DNA of 64,000 nt from Roseovarius sp. 217 (GTDB lineage: Bacteria; Pseudomonadota; Alphaproteobacteria; Rhodobacterales; Rhodobacteraceae): contig NZ_CH902587.1 in the NCBI RefSeq assembly GCF_000152845.1, positions 50,293-114,292 of the forward strand, written 5' to 3'. Under the pieces are notes generated by a model. It searched no databases, was not told the DNA's origin, and was given only the letters and a program-made list of their open reading frames with translations. Shown in pieces: positions 25,427 to 34,193 of the stretch (within the stretch, counting starts at the first letter, position 1; the number at the start of each line of letters is the position of its first letter). The position numbers and the translations under genes are program-made.

Positions 25427-27823
25427 TCAATGACCGTGCGCCAGTGCTCCCTTCGCCATCTGCTCGCCCACCGGTTCACCGCCCGAAGGCCCGTCCTTGA
25501 TCCGATGGCCGTTCAAAAGCCGCAGCGCATTGGCGACCACCAACAGGGAAACGCCTACATCCGCAGCGATGGCGCCCCACATCGAGGCCATCCCGAACGC
25601 GGTCAGCCCGACGAACAGCGCCTTTGTTGCCAGCGATATACCGATATTCTGGTGGATAATCGTCATTGTCCGCCGAGAGTGAGTAATCAGCCACGGCACT
25701 CGAGCCAGATCGTCGGTCATCAGTGCAATATCTGCCGTTTCGATCGCCGCATCCGATCCGACAGCCCCCATGGCAATGGCATAATGCGCGCGCGCCATTG
25801 CGGGCGCGTCGTTCACGCCGTCGCCGATCATCGCCACCATATCGTGGCATTCCACCAGTTCCTCGATGGCCTTCACCTTGTCTTCTGGCAAGAGTTCGGC
25901 GCGCACCTCGTCAATGCCGACCTCGGCCGCCACCGCACGTGCGGTGCGTTCGTTGTCGCCCGTCAACATCACGATTGTCTTCACACCCTGCGCGTGCAGA
26001 CGCGCAACGATACCCTTTGCATCGGGGCGAATGCGGTCACGAAGCTCCAGCACGCCGGTCACGCCGGTCTCGTCACCCACGGCAACCAGGGTGCTGCCTG
26101 CCCCTTCGATCCGGTCCCGAAGATCCGCCGGAATGGCATTGCTGAAACCTTTCTCTTGGGCAAACCGATCTGATCCGAGCCAGATCGCGCGCCGGTCGGC
26201 GCGTCCTTCGAGCCCGCGCCCAGGCACGGTCCGCGTGTCCTCTGCGGCAGACACGGAAACACCATCGCTTTCTGCGCGCGCGAGGATGGCGCGTGCCAGC
26301 GGGTGCGAGGACCGCGCCTCCAGACTGGCTGCCAGCGTGATGATTTCGCGAGCGGAGGCTTCACCCAGCGGGTGAACCGCCGCCACCTCAGGCTCGCCCA
26401 TGGTGATCGTTCCCGTCTTGTCCATCGCCAGCGCTGTGGTGCGCCCTGGCGCTTCGACATAAGCGCCGCCCTTGATGAGCACCCCTGCTCGCGCCGAAGC
26501 GGCCAGCGCTGCTACAATGGACACCGGCGTAGAAATGACCAGTGCGCAAGGACATGCGATGACAAGAAGGACCAGCGCATTGTAGAACCAATAGTCCCAG
26601 GCGCCGCCGAGCAAGAGTGGCGGCACCACCGCGATGGTGATCGCCACCGCCATCACGATGGGTGTATAAATGCGCGCGAATTTCGCCACCCATTGCTCGA
26701 CCGGCGCGCGGCGGGCATGGGCATCACCGACCATACGGATGATCTTGGCCAACACTGTGTCGGAAGCTGCCTTGGTCGCTCGTACCGTCAGTGTGCCTTC
26801 GCCGTTGATCGTGCCGGCATAGACCTCATCGCCCGGCTCCTTTGGCACGAGCGCGCTTTCTCCGGTAATGGGAGCCTGATCGACGGCTCCCGCCCCCTCC
26901 ACCACTTCACCGTCGAGGGGGATGCGGTCGCCGCCGCGCACAATGAAGCGATCGTTCACGGCGACCTCTGCCGCAGGCACATCGGTTTCGCTGCCATCTG
27001 ATCGGATCACCCGAGCTGTCGGCGGCGCCAGATCCAGCAAGGCCGATACCGCGTTGCGGGCCCGCCCCACACTCCAGCTCTCAAGGTAAAGCGAAAGTGA
27101 GAAGAAAAACGCAACCGTCGCGGCCTCGAAGAATTCGCCCAGCCCGATGGCACCCGCCACTGCGACCACCATCAACAAGTTCATGTCAGGGGAAAACCGT
27201 CGCGCGGAAGACCAAGCCTTGGGCGCGACCAGCCAGACCCCGAAGAGAATTGCCACCGCGAATAACCCTGCTTCCGCGAGTGGCATCGGCATTTCTCCGT
27301 GCCCTGCGAATAGCCCGAGCGCACCACCCATGCCGGTTTCGACGATGTGGTAGAGAAAACCTGCCACCCAGAAGCCGCCGCTGAGCGCGGTAAACCGCTT
27401 TTGACGTGCCAGATGCGCGGCCTGATTCTCTGCTGCGTTGTCGGCGTCCCACGGTTTTGCGCTCATGCCGGTACTCGCGACCAGTTGCGAAATCTCGTTG
27501 TCCGAAATCCCGACTGCGGTATCCAGAATTGTCATCCGCCCATTGATGACATCGAACGCCAGATGCTCAGTCCCGCCGACTTTTGGACCGACCACCCTAT
27601 TCAGGATTGCCACCTCTTCGGCACAATCCAGACCGGAAACTTGAAAACTTCGCCCATTCGACGGGATGGATTCTGCCGGTCCCGTGTTGGCTCCAGCACC
27701 GCAGCACGCAGCACCATCTCCATGAGAGTAGCGAGCTACGCTCGCATGTTTGTGATCATCAACATGATCGTGACTGCAGTCAGAGCTGTGCTTGTGGTCG
27801 TGGCGGTGGCCATTGGAAGACAT
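25427..27823 (-). CDS. Zn/Cd/Pb-type P1B ATPase (ZntA/CadA-like)
   Basis: A 798-aa metal exporter. A His-rich N-terminus (HRHDHKHSSDCSHDH) precedes an HMA-like domain with a reduced metal motif (SGLDCAEE). The membrane CPC motif (ACPCALV, about residue 422), phosphorylation site DKTGT (about 467) and hinge GDGVNDAP are intact. The layout fits P1B-2 enzymes exporting divalent soft metals. A MerR-type promoter with a 19-bp spacer lies 34 bp before the ATG, linking it to the regulator at 683-1111. Confidence 0.92.
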   Translation of the reverse strand: MSSNGHRHDHKHSSDCSHDHVDDHKHASVARYSHGDGAACCGAGANTGPAESIPSNGRSFQVSGLDCAEEVAILNRVVGPKVGGTEHLAFDVINGRMTILDTAVGISDNEISQLVASTGMSAKPWDADNAAENQAAHLARQKRFTALSGGFWVAGFLYHIVETGMGGALGLFAGHGEMPMPLAEAGLFAVAILFGVWLVAPKAWSSARRFSPDMNLLMVVAVAGAIGLGEFFEAATVAFFFSLSLYLESWSVGRARNAVSALLDLAPPTARVIRSDGSETDVPAAEVAVNDRFIVRGGDRIPLDGEVVEGAGAVDQAPITGESALVPKEPGDEVYAGTINGEGTLTVRATKAASDTVLAKIIRMVGDAHARRAPVEQWVAKFARIYTPIVMAVAITIAVVPPLLLGGAWDYWFYNALVLLVIACPCALVISTPVSIVAALAASARAGVLIKGGAYVEAPGRTTALAMDKTGTITMGEPEVAAVHPLGEASAREIITLAASLEARSSHPLARAILARAESDGVSVSAAEDTRTVPGRGLEGRADRRAIWLGSDRFAQEKGFSNAIPADLRDRIEGAGSTLVAVGDETGVTGVLELRDRIRPDAKGIVARLHAQGVKTIVMLTGDNERTARAVAAEVGIDEVRAELLPEDKVKAIEELVECHDMVAMIGDGVNDAPAMARAHYAIAMGAVGSDAAIETADIALMTDDLARVPWLITHSRRTMTIIHQNIGISLATKALFVGLTAFGMASMWGAIAADVGVSLLVVANALRLLNGHRIKDGPSGGEPVGEQMAKGALAHGH

Positions 27824-27856
27824 GGGATTGACCTCGGGATTCGTTCATTCCACATT

Positions 27857-27887
27857 GAGATAGCCCCTACAGTAACTAGAGCTTCAA
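27857..27887 (-). promoter_or_regulatory. MerR-type promoter of the Zn/Cd-type ATPase
   Basis: On the minus strand TTGAAG (27887-27882) and TATCTC (27862-27857) flank a 19-bp spacer containing CTCTAGTTACTGTAG. This is close to the operators of the ccmF and SCO operons. Confidence 0.75.
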
Positions 27888-27992
27888 GAGCTAAAACAGA
27901 AACTTGGTCAAGTAAGGACACCGATCTGCGGAACCTTGAAACGCGTTGCCAAGTCTGTGGACGCGGCTGACCTGCCAAAGAGTGAGATAGAT

Positions 27993-28262
27993 ATGCTTCA
28001 AAAATATGCGGTGTTCATGGTTGCAACATTGGCCCTAGCTGGCTGTGCGGTGCCTCCGAAGGAAGACAACGATCCATTCAGGATCGGGAATATTCCAGAG
28101 TCTGTCGCAGCCCTTGCTGCACCCGACCAAGATCTCAACGCGGCACGGCTACGTCCCGAAGATAACTGCTATTGGTATAATCATAATGGGCCGGTGGAAA
28201 CGACCTTGGTCCCGTTGCGATCGGCGGGCGGCAATCCCATCTGCGTCGCGCGCCAATCCTGA
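27993..28262 (+). CDS. Small lipoprotein, unknown
   Basis: An 89-aa protein with a lipoprotein signal ending ALAGC. The mature part is short, contains CYWYNHNGP and a final C near the end (NPICVARQ). The ATG at 27993 places the signal peptide correctly; the upstream extension does not. It runs convergently toward an L,D-transpeptidase gene. Function unknown. Confidence 0.65.
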   Translation: MLQKYAVFMVATLALAGCAVPPKEDNDPFRIGNIPESVAALAAPDQDLNAARLRPEDNCYWYNHNGPVETTLVPLRSAGGNPICVARQS

Positions 28263-28301
28263 TTGGCACGTTCGAGCTTCGGACTGACGACGCGCCTTGG
28301 G

Positions 28302-28967
28302 TCAGCTCTGCGGAGTCACGCTGTCCTCGGCCGAATATAGGAACGCCGTCGAGCCAATCTCCACGTTTGGATACAGATCGTTTATGTGCGCCATGACCAT
28401 CCGGACGCAACCGGAACTTGCTCGTCCGCCGATGCTTCGCGGCTGTGGTGTACCGTGGATGCGCAGATAGGTGTCTCGGTCCCCGACATAGAGATAAAGC
28501 GCCCGTGACCCGAGCGCGTTCTCAGGTCCGGGTTCCATACCGTCAGCGATGTCGGCGTAGAGCTCCGGGTCGCGGTTAATCATGTTCTGTGTTGGCTGCC
28601 AATGCGGCCACCTGACCTTGCGCTTGATCGTGTAGACACCCGGCTCATAAAGTTTGCCGCGAGCGATCGCGACGCCATAGCGCATCGCAGTGCCGCCTTC
28701 CTCGATATGGTAAAGATAGCGCGCCACGGCGTCGACATGAATGTCACCGGCCACAAGACCATTTTTAGCTACAACCCGCTGCGGCAGAAAGCGCGGGTGT
28801 AGGCCCCACGGGTTTGATGTGGCTGGGTTATAGCCCGGCGGTGTTACCTGTGCATCCCAAGCACCCTTTTCCGCTTCAGTGGGCCAGGTGTCAGCGAGGA
28901 GCGGACTTGAGATAGACGCGGAGAAAAGTGCAGCGGTCGTCTGGATGAAATGTCGTCTTGTCAGCAT
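28302..28967 (-). CDS. Exported L,D-transpeptidase (YkuD domain)
   Basis: A 221-aa exported protein (twin-Arg-like RRHFIQ signal) with catalytic motif IHGTPQPRSIGGRASSGCVRM. The start at 28967 has AAGGAA upstream. It is clearly paralogous to the enzymes at 30412 and 31071: all three share the RRxF/RR signal, the W-P-x-W-x-P-T-x-x-M-I/R segment and the G-x-x-N-x-L-G-x-R/H-A-L-Y-L block. A degenerate MerR-type promoter lies about 120 bp upstream. Confidence 0.9.
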   Translation of the reverse strand: MLTRRHFIQTTAALFSASISSPLLADTWPTEAEKGAWDAQVTPPGYNPATSNPWGLHPRFLPQRVVAKNGLVAGDIHVDAVARYLYHIEEGGTAMRYGVAIARGKLYEPGVYTIKRKVRWPHWQPTQNMINRDPELYADIADGMEPGPENALGSRALYLYVGDRDTYLRIHGTPQPRSIGGRASSGCVRMVMAHINDLYPNVEIGSTAFLYSAEDSVTPQS

Positions 28968-29085
28968 CTTTCTTGTTCCTTTCACGCTATTGGCGGCGAT
29001 CCAACCCACATCCCGAATTTTTTTACCTAGGAAGGAGTCAAGTTATTACAGACGACTATGCTCCATGGGGCCGACCGTTATCGAT

Positions 29086-29116
29086 GCCTTAACTCTTAAA
29101 GTTACTAGAGGTTCAA
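29086..29116 (-). promoter_or_regulatory. Weak MerR-type promoter before an L,D-transpeptidase
   Basis: TTGAAC (29116-29111), 19-bp spacer beginning CTCTAGTAACTTTAA and a poor -10 TAAGGC (29091-29086) on the minus strand. The dyad is imperfect, so function is uncertain. Confidence 0.4.
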
Positions 29117-29236
29117 GAAAAATATTGATCCCGCACGGGCATGTGTTTTCGCAACTTACGTATGGACAACCCTTGGTGCCTAGGTCAGTTCAAAAACCTC
29201 TGACCTCAACCGCCCTTCATTGTCACCGTCTCGAGT

Positions 29237-29470
29237 TCAGGCTGCCTCGTAGTTTGTGAACGGCTTCGTGGTCCCCTCTCGATTGACCAAATGTACAACA
29301 TAGGCCTCACGTTCCGATTCTGGCCCATGCCCTGGCGATCCGTAAGGCACACCGGGGACTTCAAGGCCAACAGCGTTTGGGCGCTCATCCAACAGACGGC
29401 GAATGTCGGCGACCGGGACGTGGCCTTCGATCATATAGCCGCCGAAGGCTAATGACTTTTCGTTTTCCAT
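29237..29470 (-). CDS. Truncated DUF411 protein lacking its Cys metal site
   Basis: A 77-aa product that aligns with the last ~65 residues of the intact DUF411 at 13337 (GYMIEGHVPVADIRRLLDERPNAVGLEVPGVPYGSPG). The signal peptide, CGCC and second Cys-His pair are gone, replaced by MENEKSLAFG. It nevertheless has AGAGG before the ATG and a textbook CueR-type promoter, so it may be expressed as a cytosolic fragment or be a recent deletion product. Confidence 0.7.
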   Translation of the reverse strand: MENEKSLAFGGYMIEGHVPVADIRRLLDERPNAVGLEVPGVPYGSPGHGPESEREAYVVHLVNREGTTKPFTNYEAA

Positions 29471-29499
29471 AGTGAGACCTCTTGCTCCAGATAACTTCG

Positions 29500-29530
29500 G
29501 AGATAGGGGTTCCAGCGGGTGGAAGATCAA
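29500..29530 (-). promoter_or_regulatory. CueR-type (copper-class) MerR promoter
   Basis: On the minus strand TTGATC (29530-29525) and TATCTC (29505-29500) are 19 bp apart, with operator TTCCACCCGCTGGAA (perfect 5-bp arms). It matches the Cu+ ATPase promoter at 49146-49176 and differs from the CTACAG class. Confidence 0.75.
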
Positions 29531-29566
29531 GGGCTATAAGGGCCGATCTCATAATCGTCCCCCCTT

Positions 29567-30301
29567 TCACTCGGGGACGAGTTCTGCTATCTTTTCAAGA
29601 AGTGTGCCGCGCTCGATCACACCGGGGATTATTTCGTCACCCAATACGAACGTCGGCGTTCCAGTTATACCCAAAGCTTCTGCGAAACGCAGAGAGGCCG
29701 CAATGTGATCACTCACTGAATCAGATTGCATATCTGTTTTCAAAACTTCGAGATCGAGCCCCACATCGCCTGCAATTTTCATAACGCTTGCTTCAACGGC
29801 TTGCCCGTTCAATGCCATCATTGCCTCGTGAAACTGCTGATATTTACCTTGGTTTCTCGCGGCAAGTGACGCGCGCGCCGCAACTTCGGAACCGGGCCCT
29901 AGGATCGGGAATTCACGATAAATAATGCGGACATCCTTGCTTGCCTCCAGTACCGCTTTGACCTCTGGTGCAGCGCGGCGACAATACCCGCAGTTATAGT
30001 CAAAGAACTCGACAAGTGTGACGCTGCCATCCAAGTTCCCGAAGATCGGAGCATTCTGTTCGAAATCATCGCGCAACTCAGACAGGGCGTCAGTCTGCGC
30101 TTCGGCGAGCGCTACATTTTCACGTTCCTGAAGGATTGAAAGCGCTTCGATCAGAATTTCGGGTTTTTCCAAGATCGCTTCAAGTGCGAGACGCTTGATA
30201 TCTGCTTCATTGAGTTCTTGTGCGGCCACAGTAGTAACAGGAAATGCTGCTAATACTGTTGCAAGAACAATTTTCGACAGGCCGCGTCGCGCTAATAACA
30301 T
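29567..30301 (-). CDS. DsbA-family (Com1/ScsC-like) periplasmic thiol oxidoreductase
   Basis: A 244-aa secreted protein with a helical N-terminal extension (about 30-85) and a thioredoxin-fold domain with FFDYNCGYCRRA and cis-Pro TPTFVLG. The helical stalk resembles ScsC/Com1 proteins, which can form oligomers and act in copper resistance with ScsB-type reductases; the DsbD/ScsB homologue at 1679 is a plausible partner. It is surrounded by L,D-transpeptidases on the same strand. Confidence 0.88.
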   Translation of the reverse strand: MLLARRGLSKIVLATVLAAFPVTTVAAQELNEADIKRLALEAILEKPEILIEALSILQERENVALAEAQTDALSELRDDFEQNAPIFGNLDGSVTLVEFFDYNCGYCRRAAPEVKAVLEASKDVRIIYREFPILGPGSEVAARASLAARNQGKYQQFHEAMMALNGQAVEASVMKIAGDVGLDLEVLKTDMQSDSVSDHIAASLRFAEALGITGTPTFVLGDEIIPGVIERGTLLEKIAELVPE

Positions 30302-30411
30302 CTTGAATCCTTCCTAGGATTGAGAGAGATCCGGGGTGATTGAGTTATCTTCCCTAGGAAATCTTCTGCTGAAAAGCTACCAAAACACGCTGATCTCGCC
30401 AAGGCAGTGTT

Positions 30412-30987
30412 CTAAGTTGCGGGGTATAGGATCACACGGGTGTCCAGCGGGACTTTATCATAAAATTGGACAATCTGATCGTTCACCAATCTGGCGCACC
30501 CGTTCGAGACTGCACGGCCGATAGTGGTTGGGTCATTTGTGCCATGCACACGCAAAAAGGTATCGCCACGACCCGGTTGAAAGAGGTAGAGGGCCCGCGC
30601 ACCTAGAGGATTGCTCAAACCGCCAGGCATTCCATTTCGTAAGGGACCATATTTCTGAGGCTCACGACGCAACATGCCCGGGGTCGGTGTCCAGCTGGGC
30701 CATTCCTTCTTTGCCCCAACATAGAATTCGCCTGCCTCATAAAGACTCGGGCGACCGATCCCGACGGTATAGCGAATTGCAGTGTTGTCAGGTTGGGTCC
30801 AGAAGAGGGCAAACTGGCTTGGGAAAACATGAATTTCGTAGGGATCAGCGCCTCCTGGGATGCTTACTACTTGAGGCAAATACTCCGGCGGCAAATCATA
30901 CTTTGGCAGCACTACATGAGCTGAAACGGGCTGACTGCACAAAGCTCCGACAGCCCCGGTGGCAAAGAGAAATTTTCGTCGTTTCAT
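30412..30987 (-). CDS. Exported L,D-transpeptidase (YkuD domain)
   Basis: A 191-aa exported protein with a KRRKFLFATG signal and catalytic motif VHGTNDPTTIGRAVSNGCARL. It shares the WPSWTPTPGM and NPLGARALYLF blocks with the copies at 28302 and 31071. No MerR-type promoter is evident in the 80 bp upstream. Confidence 0.9.
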   Translation of the reverse strand: MKRRKFLFATGAVGALCSQPVSAHVVLPKYDLPPEYLPQVVSIPGGADPYEIHVFPSQFALFWTQPDNTAIRYTVGIGRPSLYEAGEFYVGAKKEWPSWTPTPGMLRREPQKYGPLRNGMPGGLSNPLGARALYLFQPGRGDTFLRVHGTNDPTTIGRAVSNGCARLVNDQIVQFYDKVPLDTRVILYPAT

Positions 30988-31070
30988 GAAACTATGGCTT
31001 TCGAGTAGTGAACGTAGAATGAGCGCTGGTACACGAGATCAGACTTTAACAAGTCATGCGAAGTGCGGGA

Positions 31071-31661
31071 TCAAAACAGCTTGACTTGTGTTCCTACTTC
31101 GGCCAAAGCAAACAATTCTTTGATATGTTCGTTATAAAGACCAATGCACCCATTTGATGATCGGCGGCCAATCTTCCGCGTGTCTCCTGTCCCGTGGACG
31201 CGATAATACTGCCATGACAGGTAGAGAGCGTGCGTGCCCAAAGGATTATCAGGACCAGGTGGAAAGTAGTCGGGCCATTCAGGATTGCGGATTTTCATTG
31301 AAGGAGTTGGGCGCCAGCTTGGACCTTCCACTTTCTTGATCACGCTAGTGTACCCGCGTTTGGTAAGATCTTCGGACTCAGGCACACTGGAAGGATAAAG
31401 CTTATAAACGCTTTGGTTTTCGGACCAATACTGCACCGCTCGGGAATCTATATCGCAGAGTATTACCCCATGTTTCAGGTTGTCGAAGTGATCCTCCCAA
31501 TTCGCGACAGCAAAACCGGACGAGTTCCTACGTACAACCGGTGATGCTAGCGGAGGCGTGTTTTGGGCAAATGCGGTGCCCGCTTTCAGAGTGAGGCCGC
31601 TCGCCGCTGCTCCAAGCAGGATACTGCGCCGCGAGATAGCCGCATCTTTTACAAACTTCAT
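31071..31661 (-). CDS. Exported L,D-transpeptidase (YkuD domain)
   Basis: A 196-aa exported protein with a twin-Arg-type signal (SRRSILLGAAA) and catalytic motif VHGTGDTRKIGRRSSNGCIGL. Cys and His are conserved; the usual Arg two residues after Cys is replaced (CIGL). A MerR-type promoter with a 19-bp spacer lies 30 bp upstream, linking this enzyme to the metal regulon. Confidence 0.9.
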   Translation of the reverse strand: MKFVKDAAISRRSILLGAAASGLTLKAGTAFAQNTPPLASPVVRRNSSGFAVANWEDHFDNLKHGVILCDIDSRAVQYWSENQSVYKLYPSSVPESEDLTKRGYTSVIKKVEGPSWRPTPSMKIRNPEWPDYFPPGPDNPLGTHALYLSWQYYRVHGTGDTRKIGRRSSNGCIGLYNEHIKELFALAEVGTQVKLF

Positions 31662-31690
31662 TCCACTACCCTCAAACTAAACTTTTCCGG

Positions 31691-31721
31691 TTTCTACAAC
31701 CTTCACCCACTGGAGGTTCAA
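31691..31721 (-). promoter_or_regulatory. MerR-type promoter before an L,D-transpeptidase
   Basis: TTGAAC (31721-31716), a 19-bp spacer starting CTCCAGTGGGTGAAG, and TAGAAA (31696-31691) on the minus strand. The left half matches the CTACAG class well; the right half is weaker. Confidence 0.55.
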
Positions 31722-31919
31722 CCAATTTAATATCACAAAAATGTGAGGTCAGTAATTTTGAGATTTTCGACAGGCGAGTGATAGCGTCTGAGATTCTCCC
31801 CGAAATTCGGACACTGGCGTAAGCTGCGATTTGTAGTCTGCTGATCTTCAACACGAAGGAGATCTGACATGTCGAAACGGAAGCAGCATCGCCCAGAATT
31901 TAAGACCAAGGTCGCATTA

Positions 31920-32768
31920 GGTTCCAGACTCATTGATTCAGAGCCAGAACAAGACGGTCGCGGCGAGCGCGATTGCTGAGAGGGATACGGTTGGGGATCT
32001 GTCGTAGCGAGTGGCAACCCGCCGCCAGTCCTTCAGGCGTCCGAACATGATCTCGATCCGGTTGCGCCTCTTGTATCTCCGCTTGTCGTATTTGATAGGT
32101 TTGTCGCGCGACTTACGTCCCGGGATGCAGGGCTTGATCCCCTTTTCTATCAACGCCTCACGGAACCAGTCCGCATCATATCCTCGATCCCCCAGTAGCC
32201 AGTCAGCCGATGGCAGGCTGCTCACCAGCGCCCTGGCACCGGTGTAGTCGCTGACCTGCCCACCAGTGATGAAGAACCGGATCGGACGCCCTGCGGCGTC
32301 GGTGACAGCATGCAGCTTTGTGTTCATGCCACCTTTCGTGCGCCCGATCAGCCTTCCACGCCCCCTTTTTTTAAACGCAGGCTGGAGGCCGTGCGATGCG
32401 CCTTGAGGTAGGTCGCGTCGATCATGATCGTCTTCCGGTCCGTTCCCTCCGAAGCCAACCCAACCATGATCCGGGCAAACACGCCCATGTCGCTCCACCG
32501 CTTCCATCGGTTGTAGAGCGCCTTGGATGGATCATATTCCTTTGGCGCGTCGCTCCAACGCAAGCCATTGCGATTAATGAAAATAATGCCACTCAGAACA
32601 CGCCTGTCATCGACGCGTGGCTTGCCATGGCTCTTCGGAAAGTACGGTCGAAGCCGTGCCATCTGCTCATCGTTCAGCCAGAAAAGATTGCTCATCACGC
32701 CCCCTAAAGTTTGGGAGCTTGAATCAAGATCGCGCGGAGACCGCAACCAAATCAATGGGTCCAGAGCC
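31920..32768 (-). mobile_element. IS5-family insertion sequence (IS427-like group)
   Basis: About 849 bp with imperfect terminal inverted repeats (ends GGTTCCAGACTCATTGATT and GGCTCTGGACCCATTGATT). TA is duplicated on both sides (31918-31919 and 32769-32770). It interrupts an IS3 orfA, which fixes both boundaries. Confidence 0.85.
31938..32695 (-). CDS. IS5-family DDE transposase, two frames joined by a slippery A7
   Basis: The first frame (32695-32348) encodes MSNLFWLNDEQMARLRPYFP... and the second (to 31938) encodes the catalytic end with LLGDRGYDADWFR and NRIEIMFGRLKDWRR. The frames join at a run of seven A residues on the coding strand (32366-32372), the usual programmed-frameshift site in this group, giving about 250 aa. 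It looks intact and possibly active. Confidence 0.85.
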
Positions 32769-32904
32769 TAGAGGCGCTGAAGGGCGAAGAGACGGTCAGC
32801 GAGTTGATCAGTCGATTTGGGGTTCACTCAACGATGCCCCCTCAATGGAAATTATATGCCTGCCCGGGTCGCTTCTGAGTGGAAATCAACAGCCTCGGCA
32901 GGAA

Positions 32905-34143
32905 ATGGATGCCGCCATGCAATTTCCCGGCGTATCGAACGCCTGGACGATGCCGATCCGGGCGCGCATCGACATGCTGTCCACCGGCATCCGCACGCCT
33001 GTGGGGATCAAGGTCTTCGGCACCAGCCTGACCGAGATGGAAAAGGTCGCCCGTGAGGTCGAAGCCGTGGTACGAACGGTGCCCGGAACGACCAGCGCCT
33101 ATGCCGAACGGGTGATCGGCGGCTATTACTTCGACATCACCCCGGACCGTACAGCGCTTGGCCGCTACGGTCTGTCGGTGCAGGATGTGCAAGAGGTAAT
33201 CGGCATGGCGTTGGGGGCCAAGGCCATCACGCAGACCGTCGAGGGGCGCGAGCGCTACGACGTCGCAATGCGCTATCCGGCGACACTGAGGTCTGATCCG
33301 GAGGCGATTGGGCGCGAGGTTCAGGTTGCACTGCCGGGCGGTGGCACCATTCCACTGGGGGACGTGGCCACCATTGAACGCACCCGCGGAGCTACGTCGA
33401 TCCGCACCGAGAACGGACAGCTTGCCGTATATATCTTTGTCGATATCGTCGGACGCGATCTTGGCGGCTATGTGGCCGAAGCTCAGGCGGCGGTCGCGGC
33501 CTCCGTCACTCTGCCACCCGGCTATTCTTTGGGCTGGAGCGGTCAGTTCGAATACCTTGAACGCGCGAAACAGCGGCTGGCCACTGTTGTGCCGCTGACG
33601 CTGGCGCTGATCTTTCTGCTGCTTTACCTAAACTTCCGCCGCCTGACGGAAACCTTGATCGTGATGTTGTCGCTGCCTTTCGCTCTGGTCGGTGGCATTT
33701 GGCTCATGTGGTTCATGGGCTTCAACATGTCGGTTAAGGTGGCCGTCGGGTTTATCGCGCTGGCCGGGGTGGCGGCTGAAACCGGAGTGATCATGTTGAT
33801 CTATCTCGATCAGGCGTTGAATGAAGCGCGTGCCCGCGCGGGCGACAGGGACCTGACCCGCGACGAGCTCCACGCCGCGATCATGGTGGGTGCAGTAGAC
33901 CGCGTGCGCCCCAAGATGATGACAGTTGTCGCAATCATGGCCGGCCTGATGCCGATCCTTTGGGCGCATGGCACCGGGTCCGAGATCATGCAGCGCATCG
34001 CAGTGCCCATGATCGGGGGAATGGTGTCGTCAACCTTGCTGACCCTGATCGTCATTCCGGCGGTTTATGCCATCATCAAAGGGTGGGGCCTGAAGCAAGC
34101 CGGTACAGTGCCTGATTTGGCCCTCGGGCGGGCCGCAGAATAA
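32905..34143 (+). pseudogene. CusA-type RND copper efflux pump, C-terminal fragment
   Basis: About 413 codons match the C-terminal part of a ~1050-aa heavy-metal RND transporter (MQFPGVSNAWTMPIRARIDMLSTG, then helices including ALVGGIWLMWFMGFNMSVKVAVGFIALAGVAAETG). The N-terminal ~60% is gone and the fragment abuts IS3 debris. Without the first half the pump cannot work. No CusB membrane-fusion gene is present; a CusC-like TolC gene survives at 40076. Confidence 0.85.
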
Positions 34144-34193
34144 GGGCAACGGCGTCAAGCAAGCAATAGGATATTGAGATGTATGCTCGAAAC

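Larger units (their letters stand above)
31869..32840 (+). pseudogene. IS3-family orfA remnant split by an IS5 element
   Basis: MSKRKQHRPEFKTKVAL (31869-31919) is the start of an IS3-type OrfA. Across the inserted IS5 element the same frame resumes at 32771 as EALKGEETVSELISRFGVHSTM and ends at the junction with the CusA fragment near 32840. OrfB and most of OrfA are absent, so the element is a dead remnant. Removing the IS5 and one TA restores the reading frame exactly. Confidence 0.85.

Noticed and set aside
29022..29040. CCTAGGAAGGA-like sequence resembling the leader of the DsbA-like gene at 30302-30318
   Set aside because: The shared stretch is about 17 bp with a mismatch and no coding continuation; probably chance or a trivial repeat.
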